Source: Cinnamomum chago
Lineage: Eukaryota > Streptophyta > Magnoliopsida > Laurales > Lauraceae
Assembly (NCBI GenBank): GCA_038049695.1
Contig: CP142460.1
Span: 23,687,001 to 23,751,000 of the forward strand
Direction of reading: 5' to 3'
DNA length: 64,000 nucleotides
The number at the start of each line of letters is the position of its first letter. Position 1 is the first letter of the stretch. A program made the translations under genes and the position numbers. Below the pieces are notes generated by a model that was given only the letters and a program-made list of their open reading frames with translations, had not been told where the DNA came from and ran no database searches. Below, in pieces: positions 44,954 through 56,945 of this stretch.

Positions 44954-46489
44954 ATTACATTCATGCCTAAGTAAATTAATAAACTTGATCAACCCCAATC
45001 TAAAACCCTTAATTAATTCAAAATACTTAATTAAAACATCCAATTAAAATCCATAGAATTAATTAATTAAACCCCTGAAATTGATTAACAACTCCTAATA
45101 AAACCCTAATCGAACAAGACCCTAATCAACAAGTCCCAGGTAAGTCCTGATTAACAAACCTAATCAATAAGCTCCAATTTGTTAAGACCCCAATCAAAAC
45201 CTAGTTAAGACAATAAGACCAAGTTACACCCAGAGAATAAAGACATTCCCCAACCAAGATACGAGACCAACTTAGAAAGCCCAAAATCCACAAACCAGCC
45301 ACTTGGGCGCCATTACAGGTGTGCCCAAGTCATCCCAAACACCTGGGCGCTCACACAGGTGCGCCCAACTACTTATTTCAATCCCACGAAGCACTTTGGT
45401 TACGTTTAAACTTCCAAAATCAAACCACAGTCACACTTAAGGTTTATAAACTTAAAACCAGCCCGGGACACATAATTATCGATATAGATCACCTGAAACT
45501 CCAAGCCAAAGTGAACAAAACCCCGGAAATAATCAACACCCGCAAACTAACCATTTGGGTGCCACCATAGGTGCGCCCAAGTCATATTTTAGCCCTGGAC
45601 CACTAAATCCTTATTGATTTCAAAGCTCGACCTAAATCAACACACCAGAATACTTTTACGATTTGAAACAACTGAAGCCAGAAGCCTAAACTAACCTAAA
45701 CCCTCGAACCGATGTCAGAAGACTAAAATGCATTAAATTGAGACTTGGGCGCCACTGCTGGTGAACCCAAGTGCACTGAATCACATAGGCACACACATAG
45801 GTGCGCCCAAGTCCATTTTCAATCCCTGGGACCACCGACTCCCTATTCATCTCCAGTCTCGATCCACATCACTACCCCAGAACCATCACAAAACTAATAA
45901 CGGCCTTAAAATCAAAACCTTTATCAACTCAGACCCATCCGGAATCTCGAATCAAGCCAGAAGACCAAAAGAACGTCAAATCACCACTTGGGCGCCACTA
46001 CTGGTGCGCCCAAGTGCACAAAACCATTTAGGCGCATATATAATTGCGCCCAAGTCCTCTGTCAAATTCAAATTGTGAACTTCAATTACATTTCAAGTTC
46101 CGGACTTAAGATCATTGAAATAAAACAGCCCAAAACCTAAAACAACATCAAAACAAAGATTTGCATCCAAATAGAAACCTTACGAACTCCGAAAATCAAG
46201 TCAATTCATCACCACCAGCCAAGCCACACGAGACTTGGTACTTGGGCGCCACAATCTGTGCGCCCAAGTCTTCCACTATCCCAATTTCGCTGATTTCGAT
46301 ATTTTTCCATCATTGGAGTAAAACCCGAAATTCTATAGCCTCAAACAACTTAAACAGAACCTAAGACACCCCGAATCCACCCTCAATCCACTTCTTAATC
46401 AACATATAATTTGAAACAAACCGAACCAATCGGAACCCTACTCAACAAATTGCTTAGGCGCAGGAACTATCGAAGTTAGGGTATTTACA
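44954..46489. repeat. LTR-like block E with paired inverted repeats
   Basis: A strongly A/C-rich, G-poor strand with about eight hairpins of the type ACTTGGGCGC, ten-base loop, GCGCCCAAGT (near 45302, 45340, 45553, 45746, 45784, 45985, 46025, 46240), several in pairs about 40 bases apart. The end TATTTACA at 46489 (minus TGTAAATACC) looks like an LTR boundary, similar to the Tat start TGTAGACACC. Element C seems to be inserted here. ORFs are not credible. Confidence 0.5.
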
Positions 46490-47878
46490 CCTTAGGATTA
46501 TATCAGATTTCTACATTAGAAAGATAAGAGTATTAGGCTTCGTCCCATCACTTTTCTTATTCCGTTAGGGGACCGGAAGAGCTGATGTGGGCGGTCTAGA
46601 ACCTTAGTTTAGGCTTAATCCGATGCTCAGTAATAAAGTACTAATCATGTAAATCCAAGTAAAATCCCTAAAAACTATAAAACCAACAAAATAAACCCAA
46701 AAAGATTTTTCCTTTATTTCTTCTTCCACCTTAGGTGCCAGATATTTAATCTAGCTTAATGATAAAAGGGAATGAAGAACTGATTTCTAAAATTGAATAA
46801 ATGAGAATAATAAGATGAGATGAGTTATTTCACACACTTTGCATATTTTTATTTCGGCCCATCGACCACCTCCAAATCAATTTCGGCCCATCGGCCTTTC
46901 TAAAACAAACACCAGCCCATCGGCCACCTTCAATCAATTACGACCCATCGGCCTTTCACCTTTATCACTCGTGTATCGCACACGAAAAACACAGAAATCA
47001 CAAGTCAAAGTCTCATTTGCATCATCATTTTGATTTGAAAAGTCAGCCTTTAAACCCTATTTTGCCAAGGGATTAGAAGGGGGTACTCGGGAACGGGGCC
47101 TGGTACCTCCGCCCTTTTTATTTTCCTTATTTTAATTATTTTATTTTACTTGGGTACACTATGATTTTGTTATGTGAGGATTAACCTTATTTGGACTTTG
47201 ACTCATAACCCTGAATTGACCCTATATGAAAGAGACCCAAATTAATGTGATAGGAAAACGTCATGTGTTGCCGGCAGCACATTAGATGAGTGGAAGAACC
47301 CACCCATTTATTTTCTCCCATTTTTCTTCGGCTTTCGTCAAAGAACGGTGTTACAACCGTTACCGTAGCTGGCGATCGTGATCCGTCGATTCTGAGGGTA
47401 GTCGGAATCCTCATTTTCGATGTAAAATTTAAATAACATACATAGATGAATGGCGATTTCCCTCCCCGGGGGGGATCAAAATTCACATCCGATAGCCTGG
47501 CGATCGTGATGGGAACTCTTTTGTTTTCGTGTCACTTATTTGGGTTTTTCTGGGATTTTATTCTAGGACACGAACATCCACTCAATGATCAGATATCCGT
47601 GTCCCATTTAGTTTAGGGTTGTTTCGAGCATAGTCCAAAATTAAACCTGAGGTCCGATTGGACCGCCCACGAAGCCTTCCCTAATTATAACATAAGAAAT
47701 AAACATCATTAAAACTTTCCCCTTTCATCACTAAAATAAAATAAAATAAAAAACTCCAAAAAACAAAAAAAAAACCTTTCTCTCCTCTTCCCTCCCTTCT
47801 ATTTTGAACCAAAAAATTCTCTTGGTGTTACATGACATTGTTTGATAATTTCTTTAGAAATCAATTATAAGAAGCCCT
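46490..47878. other. non-coding DNA beside block E
   Basis: No credible ORF. A short cluster of CGGCCCATCGGCC variants lies at 46853-46962. A stretch (47330-47520) is similar, inverted, to 26880-27110 in element C's leader, so this is probably leader DNA of a related element. A- and C-rich runs precede the CACTA insertion. Confidence 0.45.
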
Positions 47879-48125
47879 CACTACTAAAAAAAGGACATTT
47901 TATATCGGTTACAAAAACTGCCCTATATCAGTTTTTCATATAACCGATATAATATCTTCAGTCAAGATTTTTTATATCAGTTAATATTTTTTTATATTGG
48001 TCAATTTTTTTTATATCGGTTACATAGTAACCGACATAATAATCGCAATATATAATATCGGTTAGCAAATATAGGATATTAATTGCTATATTTTATATCG
48101 ATTATTATGAAACCGATATTATATA

Positions 48126-48260
48126 CACTACTAAAAAACAATGATTTTATATCGGTTTTAAAAATCCCTTAATATTGTTTATTAGGAAAACCGATATAAT
48201 ATGCTGCTCCAAAATATCTTATATCAGTTCAACTTTTGTAATATCGGTTCCATGTTTTTT
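48126..48260 (+). repeat. second CACTA left terminus
   Basis: CACTACTAAAAAACA recurs 247 bases inside the outer end and is followed by its own TATATCGGTT subterminal repeats. No matching inner right end is visible. It is a duplicated terminus or the remains of a nested copy. Confidence 0.7.
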
Positions 48261-48461
48261 CCCCCTCCCGCCTCCAAAACCCTCTTTTCGGTCCCAGCGC
48301 CTCTCTCCCTCCAAAACCCTCTTTCCTCTGTTCTCTCCTCTCACTCTCGCTCTCTCTTCTCTCCTCACTCTCGCTTTCTCTTCTCTCTCTGCTCTTTCGC
48401 TCTCTCTGCTCATCTCTCACTCTCTCGCTCTCTCTGCTATCCCTGTCTCTCTCGCTCACTC

Positions 48462-48496
<35 letters not shown>

Positions 48497-48793
48497 CTTT
48501 CTCTCGCTCTGTTTCTCTCTCTATCGCTCTCTCTGCTCTTTCTCTCTCTCTCTCTCGCTTTCTTTACTCTCTCTCATTCACTACGCCGTCGCCTCCGCCT
48601 CCTCTCTGGTATGCTCTCTCCTCTATTTCTCATTTTTTTTAGTTTGGTAAAAAAAAAAAGTCTTTGCCCCAACGATTCCTCATCTCTATTTTTTCTTTTC
48701 TTTTCATTTTTTTTTCTCCCTCAGGTTTGTAATCCTATCTCTGCTCAGTCTTTGCAACCCTATATTTGCTCACGATTTCTGCAACCATCAAAG
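48260..48793 (+). pseudogene. CT-rich leader and small exon of a captured gene
   Basis: 48290-48600 is (CT)n-rich, as in plant 5' leaders. A donor-like GTATGC follows at about 48610, and an exon-like piece 48726-48793 is flanked by CCCTCAG and GTATGA. The amino acid sequence is not recognisable. The position upstream of the kinase exons suggests the 5' end of the same captured gene. Confidence 0.35.
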
Positions 48794-49921
48794 GTATGAT
48801 TTTTTTTAATTTATGTAAATGTAGATTGCAAATGTGTTTTCATGGTTGTAGATTTTTTAGTTTTTATTTTCTGTGTATTATGTCTGTTGTGATGGTGGTG
48901 GTGTGACAGTGGCAATGGATAGATGTCTGTTGTTTTTTTTTTTTTTTTCCTTTTCAATCAAATCTTGAAGTGTTTAATGGGTTAGATAGTGCTCAACCTC
49001 CTCTCACTTCTTTAAGCGATCCCATTTCTCAAGCTCGCATCATTTCAATATCGTGGGGTATTTAGAGGGCAAAGAAGGACTTGATCTGCAAGGGAAAATC
49101 TTTGAATACAATCATGGAGATTTGAATGGCAAGAAATGTTGGTTTTGCGGGGTGTGTGTGTTGCGGTGGGGGGGGTTTCATTTTTCTGATTTTGCTGTTT
49201 TTCTACATTCCTGAACGGTAGAAATTTCATGTGCACATATCCACAATGATTTTAGCCCTAGGTTTTGTTTACTGATTATGGGGATGAAATTAAACTAAGC
49301 AGGGATGGAGAGAGGGAAAGAAGAAGAAGCAGTAGAAGAAGAAGAGATTGTCTGTTTAGATGAGTCTTTCTTCATCAATGACAAGTTAAAAGAACATCAA
49401 AATTTATCACCATCCCATTTCTCCTTTCAATTTAAAAAAACCCTACTCTCTAATATCTTTTTCTTCTACTTCTTGCAGTTATCAGCTCACCACATTTACA
49501 TTTGGGCCCCAAGTTCTGCAGCGCTTCTGTCTGCAGTCTTCTTCTAGTAAGCTTTATAAAGATCTTTTCTTTATTCATTTACTTAGAATTTTCTGCTAAA
49601 ATTTTTACTTATATGTATGTCTAAATTTGATCACTGTATTTGGTGTTATTGTGGCATTTCTTTAATTACTTGCTTGGAAAAGTTCAGAGATGGGTTTCTT
49701 GGTAATTCTAGCACAATGTTTGGGGAACAGTTTTTGTGAGTTGGGTCATTTTTGTTTCAATATATTCTGCTAAAAATTCATTCCTTTTTCACTACATCAC
49801 TTGTTTACATTCTATATTCGAGCTTTAACTTTAATGATTATGTTTTTTTTTGAAGTCTCTATTTTAGTCTTTTGAAAAGACTCATCTAGGAGTAATTCCT
49901 GACATCAGTTAATTTGTTCAG

Positions 49922-50163
49922 GGATCTATCTTATAACAATGGTCTCACTGGACCCCTTCCATCTTCAATTGGGAGTTTGAATAAGCTGACAAATGTGTCA
50001 GTAGAATGATATGCTTCGAGAGTGATATCGAGTTCATGCATTTGTACTGGTTGAAAATCTGGACTTGACTTATGTTGGTTTTCCATCTCAGGATCCTGGT
50101 TGGTTGCAGTTTCTCGGGGAATATCCCAAACCAAATTGGTTCCCTTAACCGGGTGGTCTTTTT
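49922..50163 (+). pseudogene. two captured LRR exons of an HPCA1-like receptor kinase
   Basis: Exon 49922-49996 encodes DLSYN, then LTGPLPSSIGSLNKLTN; exon 50092-50163 encodes GCSFSGNIPNQIGSLNR. Acceptors TTCAG and CTCAG and donors GTCAGT and GTAAGA fit, with a 95-base intron. The exon phases match each other, and the second exon is exactly 72 nt, one LRR unit. The pairing of these LRRs, and GCSFSG in particular, resembles the ectodomain of the plant LRR VIII receptor kinases (At5g49760/HPCA1 group). No kinase or neighbouring LRR exons are visible, so it is a transduplicated fragment. Confidence 0.75.
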
Positions 50164-51659
50164 GTAAGACTCAAACTATGAAAGAGTTTTTGTGGCTTCT
50201 CTATGTCTTTAAGTGTCAATCTAGTTAATGGTATGACATAAACAACTTAAGTTATCATTGTGAAGGTGCAGGCCAGATCCTCACTTACTACCATGTCATG
50301 TTTGATAGATCCTCACTTACTACCAGTCTGTTGTTCTCTCTTACTACCATGTCATGTTTAATAGATCCTCCTCTTTTATTTTCTATGATGCCTCCTCATT
50401 TGTTCTTCAGTTCTTTTTTCTTGTGGGTATCAAGGGCCTCTTGATATTGGGTGCTGGTGTGGGGCTGATGAGCTGGTCGTTTGGTTGAGGGAGAAAAGAA
50501 AAGAAAAGAAAAACTAAAGAAAAGAAAGAGAAGTACTAAGTTGGACTCCTCAATGACAGATTTTTGTAGTTGGACTCCAAGTTAATGCATCAAATGCAGT
50601 TTTATATTTTCTTCCTTGTGGTTCTTAGTCTATCTTAATGTGATTTGTGTTTTCCCCTCACAGTTCTGCCGCTCCTTCATCACCTTCTCTTTTTCTTGAA
50701 CTTCCAAGAGGCAGGCCTCTTATATCCTTGAATGTATCTTGAGCTAGAACTCGTTTCTTTTATTTCTTGTGTTGGCTGTTATGGATGTGGATGCTTGACA
50801 GTGTAGGGGTTTTGATTTTAGGGAGATTTTTGGTGGGTTTTGTTTAGGAGAGAAAGCCTTGGTTATTTGGAGCTTGGAGTGACCGTTGGTTAAGGTTGCT
50901 TTGTTCTTGGTTTTGAGTCAAGTGTTTTAAGATAATTAGTATATGTTGCTTGGGATTACATTGTCTAAATTAATCATGGGATTGCATTGTCTAAATTAAT
51001 CATGGGATTACATTGTCTAAATTAATCATGTTCTTGATTTGTTAACAAACCTGTTATGAATATGTTTATACACTGTTTATTACTTGTCTATCATACTATC
51101 ACTAATCCATTCATTAATTTGCTATTGCTCTATTTATCAACATGTTTAGCAATCGGCTTATCTATCCCTATGTTGTGGCTATTCTGTGTTAACTCGTTAT
51201 TAAAAAAAATAGTTTTTCATATTATTATTTGTCCCTTAATCTGAGATGAAACTCAGTTTCAGTGGGCCCCAGTGTGGGACCCAGCCCTGATGAATGATCA
51301 ACTGTTGCCAGCCAGCCACAACAGATGGCAGCTAGTCAGCCAGCGACAGGACAGCGACCAGCAGCAACAGCTACTGTTAGCTGCCCAAACACCCCAGCGG
51401 CATAATTCCCACCCCCCCGCCCCCCCGAGCTGATATTTAGCAATCTATTGGAGTAGTAATTGCGATGAGAACTATCCCTCCTTTCCATTTCTTGATAGAT
51501 CCTCACTAAGTTTGTTTTGTCAATTCCGTGCCAATGAGTTCCAAAGTTCTTGCCTCTCAAAGTGCCTCAAGGAAGATCATATTCAGAAGGTTTATCAAGC
51601 TATTGGAAAGTTCGGATTCATCAAGAAGGTCTCCATTTGTGTTTGACAACCATTTCAGG
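50164..51659. other. CACTA interior, unassigned
   Basis: AT-rich, intron-like DNA with a threefold 32-bp repeat near 50950-51030 (CATTGTCTAAATTAATCATG). Short ORFs such as 51056-51244 look like chance. It may be intronic sequence of the captured gene. Confidence 0.4.
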
Positions 51660-52200
51660 TATTTTATACCCAGGCCAAATCCTTAGATCCCTGGGAAAAA
51701 TATGAGTTTTAAAATCATGCTTTCTATCCTTTTTATCTCAGCTTAAATAGTCCTTCTAAAAAGGGTCAGGTGATCGTGCCGCCCTTTGCAAGGTGGCTGG
51801 GCGGCTAGCCGCCAGACCCACGGTTAACTTTCCAGTAAGCCTCTTTTCTCAGGATGATTTTCAGCACTTCCTGCGGCTAACCGCCAGTGCACCTGCGGCT
51901 AGCCGCAATGCTAACCGTGGGATTACGGTTTGATTTCCAGAGACCAGTTTTTTAGAACCCCCTCTTGCGGTCACCCCTGCGGTTGCCTCACGGCTAGCCC
52001 CCAACTATTCCTGCGGCTAGCCGTGAGCCAACCTGATTTAAATTTTCTGACCGTTATTTGAAAGGGGCTAGCCGCTGGTCTAAATGGGCTAGCCGCCAAT
52101 ATAGTCGTTGGATGTTTTCTATAAATATGGAGCTTCTTTCTCTTTTCCAGTGGACTCTTTTGAGAGAGCTTACTCAAACTAGAGGCTTACTCAATTCTTA
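51660..52200 (+). repeat. LTR-like fragment with GGCTAGCC palindromes inside the CACTA element
   Basis: Six or seven copies of a palindrome with core GGCTAGCC (perfect at 51800-51813 and 51895-51908) end shortly before TATAAATATGG at about 52121. The order of palindromes, TATA box and a GAGAGAGCTT-type leader parallels solo LTR F (55760-55985). I found no clean boundaries. Confidence 0.45.
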
Positions 52201-52925
52201 ATTGATCAAAGATTTTTCTAGTCAAGCTTTATATTAATTATTAATTAGTTATATATATATGATCACTTTATTAATTTGTATATATAGTGCAAAATTTTAT
52301 TGGTGTACAGTGTGCTGCAATGGTACTCCAGGTTTATTTTATGGTATTGCAGGTTTTATAGGTACTACAACAATGCAAATTCTTTTGATAAAAGAAATGC
52401 ATATATAATATTAAATCGGTTACTAAACAAATGATATAATACAATCCCAAAACACCGATATAACAAAGCCCTTTATAACCGATATTATAAATAATTTTTA
52501 TATCGGTTTCAATCTTTCTTATATCGGTTTTACAGTAATGTATGCTATAATTTCAGTTTCAAAACACATCAGTTCTCCGAAAACCAATATTATAAATAAT
52601 TTTTATATCGGTTTCACTCTTTTTTATATCGGTTTTACAGTAATGTATGCTATAATTTCAATTTCAAAACACATCAGTTTACCGAAAACCGATATTATAA
52701 ATATTTTTTTATATCGGTTTTACAATAATATGTGTTATAATTTCAGGTTCAAAAGACATCAGTTGTCTAAACCCGATATGAAATATTACACATATTATAT
52801 CGGTTATAGTTGTTTATTATATCGGGGGTACTTATATCGGTTTGAAGTTTACTGAAAAACCGATATAATAGGTCTTTTATATCGGTTTTTAGCCGATCTA
52901 AAAACCCTTTTTTCTAGTAGTGCCT

Positions 52926-53190
52926 ATCAAAATCCACAGCGAGCAATTGCATCCCAAACATCATACATGCTCGACTCAAATTACCAATCTTACACGAACC
53001 ACACAACTCAAGATTTTCAGAACTTAAACAACTCATACACGAATATAAACCAACACTGCCACAAGGAAACACAAAATTATCAATACCTTTCCAACCAAAC
53101 TATAATAACTCAAGCTTCTTCCCTTAGATCTACACGACACTTTTATGCAAAAGAAAACTTAAACAATCACCACACCTCTTACAAACACAC
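52926..53190. other. A/C-rich flank between CACTA and A2
   Basis: G-poor, A/C-rich DNA like block E and probably the same host sequence. Its last five bases, CACAC (53186-53190), should be the A2 target duplication. Confidence 0.5.
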
Positions 53191-55762
53191 TGTTGACACC
53201 AAAAATGTCACTTTGCCTCCTCACACCAAAAGCTACACGGAGCCGCATCCTACCAAAAATAGGCAGGCGCTACTTCAAGCATCAGATCTTGTCAGAATCA
53301 AACAAAAACTGCAAGATCATTCAAAACAACCAAAAGAGAGGTACACATGAAGTTTCGGGCCATTCCGACATCATTCGGCCTAACTTCACTTCCCCAACAG
53401 CTGAGCAGCAGCTCCCGGCGGCGACAGTGTCGAAGACTTCAAATCTTTGATCAGAGCCTACGGATGGTTACAAAATACCTCCAAAAGGCTCCATGTCAAG
53501 TTTCAGGTCAATGGGACATCGTTTGACCGGAAGTCAAAGCTCGGGATTTCCCTCGCGGTGAAATCAAGGCAAGCGTTTGCATGACCCCAAACGGCTTCAA
53601 AACTCAAACGAAAGCCTATGGTTGGTCTTATCTACTGATGAGGGAGTCACACGTCGAATTTCAGGTCAATCGGACATCGTTTGACCAAAAGTCAAAGCTC
53701 GGAATTTCCCTCGCGGTGAAATAAAGGCAAGCGTTTGCATGACTCCAAATGGCTTCAAAACTCAAACGAAAGCCTATGGTTGGTCCTATCTACTGATGAG
53801 GAATCTACCCATCAAATTTCAGGTCAATCGGACATCGTTTGACCGAAAGTCAAAGCTCGGCATTTCCCTCGCAGTGAAATCAAGTCAAGTATTTGCGGCC
53901 CCCAAACGGCTTCAAAACCTGAAAAAAAGCCTATGGTTGGTCTCGTCTACTGCTCAAGAAGCTACACATCGAATTTCAGGTCATTCCGACATCGTTTGAC
54001 CTAGTTTCGACGCTTGACAAAAAAATCGGCAGTTCTCCACAGCAAAGTCTTCGGCTTTTCAGAAAATGGGAAACTTTGCGATCCGATTTGCACGGCTTCT
54101 CGTCAGATTTTCTTGAGGGAAATCCAGCCAATAAATGAGAGGAAATTCCAAGAAAAATGGAGGAGAAAAAAGAAGCAAAAACGGACGAAAAACGGCGAAG
54201 AAAAAGCGACCGAAAGGCGGCCAAAAAAATGGGCCAAGGCCCATGGTCGCCGGCGACCATGGAGGTCCGGGCGAGGTCCCCGGACCTCGCCCAAAAACCC
54301 CGTTTTTCGGGTATTTTTCGCGTTTCGAGTTGATTGGCCCCTGTGATTTTTCCAAAATCTGATTTTTTGTGCATGATATCCGTCGATCTTCATCAACATC
54401 ACGGATCCATCACTGGAATCATTAGATCATCATCGGACGCCTCAAGATCGCCAAACGGCTAACCAAGAAAGCACCCTTTCTGCCCGCCCGATCGCGAAAT
54501 CGACTGGACAGATGTTGCTGGGCCGCTGACATCAACCAATGTTTGACATTGGATCACCATCCGACATCAAATGGTATGTGGGTCCATTGATGATCATCGC
54601 AAGAAGAATCCCAAAGGACGCGGCACGCCCCGCGACTCTTCAAGCGCCCAGGCAATCAATTAATGAAGTTAAATGACCCGTTTATGGCAAGTTAATGCGG
54701 TCATTAACTCATTATTTTGAACGGCCCAATCAGAAGCAAGCAAATGGGAGTTACAAGTCCAAGTAATCATGACATTAAAATCATGAAACTCCCGTCATCA
54801 TGGAGATTAAAGGCGATTAAATGCCCACTACTCTCCATCGGCCAATCAAATTCAAGGAAAAAGGAGTTACAAAACAAGTAATTAAAAACTTGTAACTCCT
54901 CCCATCATGAGCATTAATACCATAAATGCTCATAAACTCTCATAAATGGCTACCAAATGTCTATAAATAGGAGGCCATTCCAAGGGAAACGGATCCAGAA
55001 AAATCGCCAGAAAATCATTCAAAGATCCAGAAAAAATCGCCAGAAAATCATTCAAAAATCCTCGGAGAAATCTCTACAACTCTGCTCCTTCAAGAAAACT
55101 CTACTGCAACAAGCACTACAAGGTGATCAAAGCTCCTTGGGGGGGGGGGCACCCCCCCCCCCAAAGGCCACCTCTCCTCCTATCCAACATGGCTAGATGC
55201 GGCTTTTCAGTCCGCCTACTCGGCTTTTTACCGGATATAGGACCTTGTTAGGTCTTTTGTATTTGCAATTTGATGGATGCATTTGCATATTGGCATCATT
55301 TGAATTCACACACATGCGTTGTTTTAAAATATCTTGAAATCTTGTTTTATACATGCATTGGTTTTTAGTTTTGGAAAAGTTTTTGGTTTATGCATGTTTT
55401 GGTTCGAATCTTGGATGCATTAGTTTTAGAACCCAAAACTCTTTTGAAAACCTATTTCCTTGTGCACTACATTTGGAAAATCATCTTGTGTATTTAGGTT
55501 TAAGTCTTGCATACATTCTTCACAAAAAGAATCATTTTGTATGCAATTTCATTTGAAAAGAGTTGTATTCAAATCAAGCTAGCCTTTGGTTTTAATCTTG
55601 TGAATCATTTTAGGCTTTGTGTTTCTCATGTTTTTAAACATCTTAGAATACCTTAAAACATGTTATTTAAGCTTGATTTAGTGGCCAAAAGATCCACCAA
55701 AGAAAAACTTTGAAAATGGAAAAAGTTGGAATTTTGGCCCAGGGACTCGCCCGACAGTGTCG

Positions 55763-55903
55763 TCGGTCGACCGAGCCCTGTGTCTCGGTCGACCGAGGAC
55801 ACTGCAGGGCCCCTGTGCAGTTTTTGAACTGTAAGCCTCCAACGGTCAGATTTATGACCGTTGTGCCTTCTCGGTCGACCGAGACCCCTCTAGGTCGACC
55901 GAG
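55763..55903. repeat. four TCGGTCGACCGA palindromes in F
   Basis: Perfect or near-perfect copies lie at 55763-55774, 55784-55797, 55870-55883 and 55893-55903. They are upstream of the TATA box of F at 55932. Confidence 0.88.
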
Positions 55904-56734
55904 ACAACTAGCCGTTGGACTGTTTTTTGCCTATAAAGTCCATTCTATTTCCAACTTCTCAAATGTTGAAAAAATGAGCCTTTGAGAGCATTTTGGAGCC
56001 AAACAAAGGGGATGAAGTTGGAAAGGCTAGGAGGTCTTTAGGAGAGCTAAAGCTTGGGATTAATGAGTTAAACCTCCAAGTAAGCTCTACCTTTATTAAT
56101 CATAGTTATGTGCTTTGTTTAAATTATTGGTATATGATATTTAGCATAATAACTATGATGTGTTGAATCCTTTCTTCTCCTAATCTTTGATTTAATTAAG
56201 ATTGGATTCTTCACCTTGGTTTCAATCCAAGTTGTTTTTTAAACCTTACTCAATCATGCTTAGCTAAAGTCTTTGATTTCCTTTAATGCATGATTCTTTG
56301 TTTTGGTTGAAACCTAATATGTTGTTTTCTTTCATTTGAACTTTAGTCAAATCTATTTGTTTTTGAAAACAACATTGCACATGCATCACATGTTCTAAGT
56401 TAGTCATTTTCATACAACTTGTGATTCTTTGATTTTCATATCATTAACAAGTTATTAAACATACATGTGATTTGCATTAAACTTCAATCAAGTCTTTTAT
56501 GAGTCTTAAACTTTGAAATGCCTTGGGCATACATTTGATTAAGCTTCCTTTTTAATCTTGATTGAAGTCATCACACACACACCTCATTAGCATACATCTT
56601 TGCATTCTTAGAGTGTTTGTGTGAGTTTGTTATTCACTTTCAAATCCGCCTATTTTAAGAGGCAATTACATTGAGCTAAAATTGTATCTCTTAGAGTGAT
56701 CTTTTGTGAAGACACTTTCTTTGAGAAATCTTTA

Positions 56735-56945
56735 TTTGTAAAGGTTATTGCTAAGCCTAAGAAAAGCAACTTGTAAGGTTATTGCTTAGCCTAATAAAAG
56801 CATATTGTAGGGTTATTGCTAAGCCTAAGAAAAGCATCTTGATAGGTTATTGCTTAGCCTTGAAAAGCATCTTGTAAAGGTTGTTGTTGAGCCTTAGAAA
56901 AACAACTTTGTAAGGGTTATTGCTTAGCCTAGTAAAAAAGCATAA
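56735..56945 (+). repeat. six tandem units of about 35-40 bp in F
   Basis: The unit is GGTTATTGCTTAGCCTAA with AAAAGCA and a short variable spacer. The units lie in the transcribed part of the LTR. Confidence 0.8.

Larger units (their letters stand above)
47879..52922. mobile_element. non-autonomous CACTA (EnSpm-type) transposon with captured sequence
   Basis: The ends CACTACTAAAAAAAGG and, at the right, CTTTTTTCTAGTAGTG form terminal inverted repeats; CCT at 47876-47878 and 52923-52925 is a 3-bp duplication. Subterminal regions (47900-48260 and 52410-52890) hold many TATATCGGTT units in both orientations, the arrangement typical of CACTA subterminal repeats. No transposase is present. The interior holds spliced-gene fragments and an LTR-like piece. 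Confidence 0.93.

Noticed and set aside
48175-48650. Two ORFs of about 150 codons rich in L, S and F
   Set aside because: They are translations of a (CT)n-rich stretch in two frames.
53966-54402. Several overlapping ORFs in the A2 LTR, also in A1 (16004-16440)
   Set aside because: They cross the palindrome block and differ by indels between the two LTRs; no recognisable protein.
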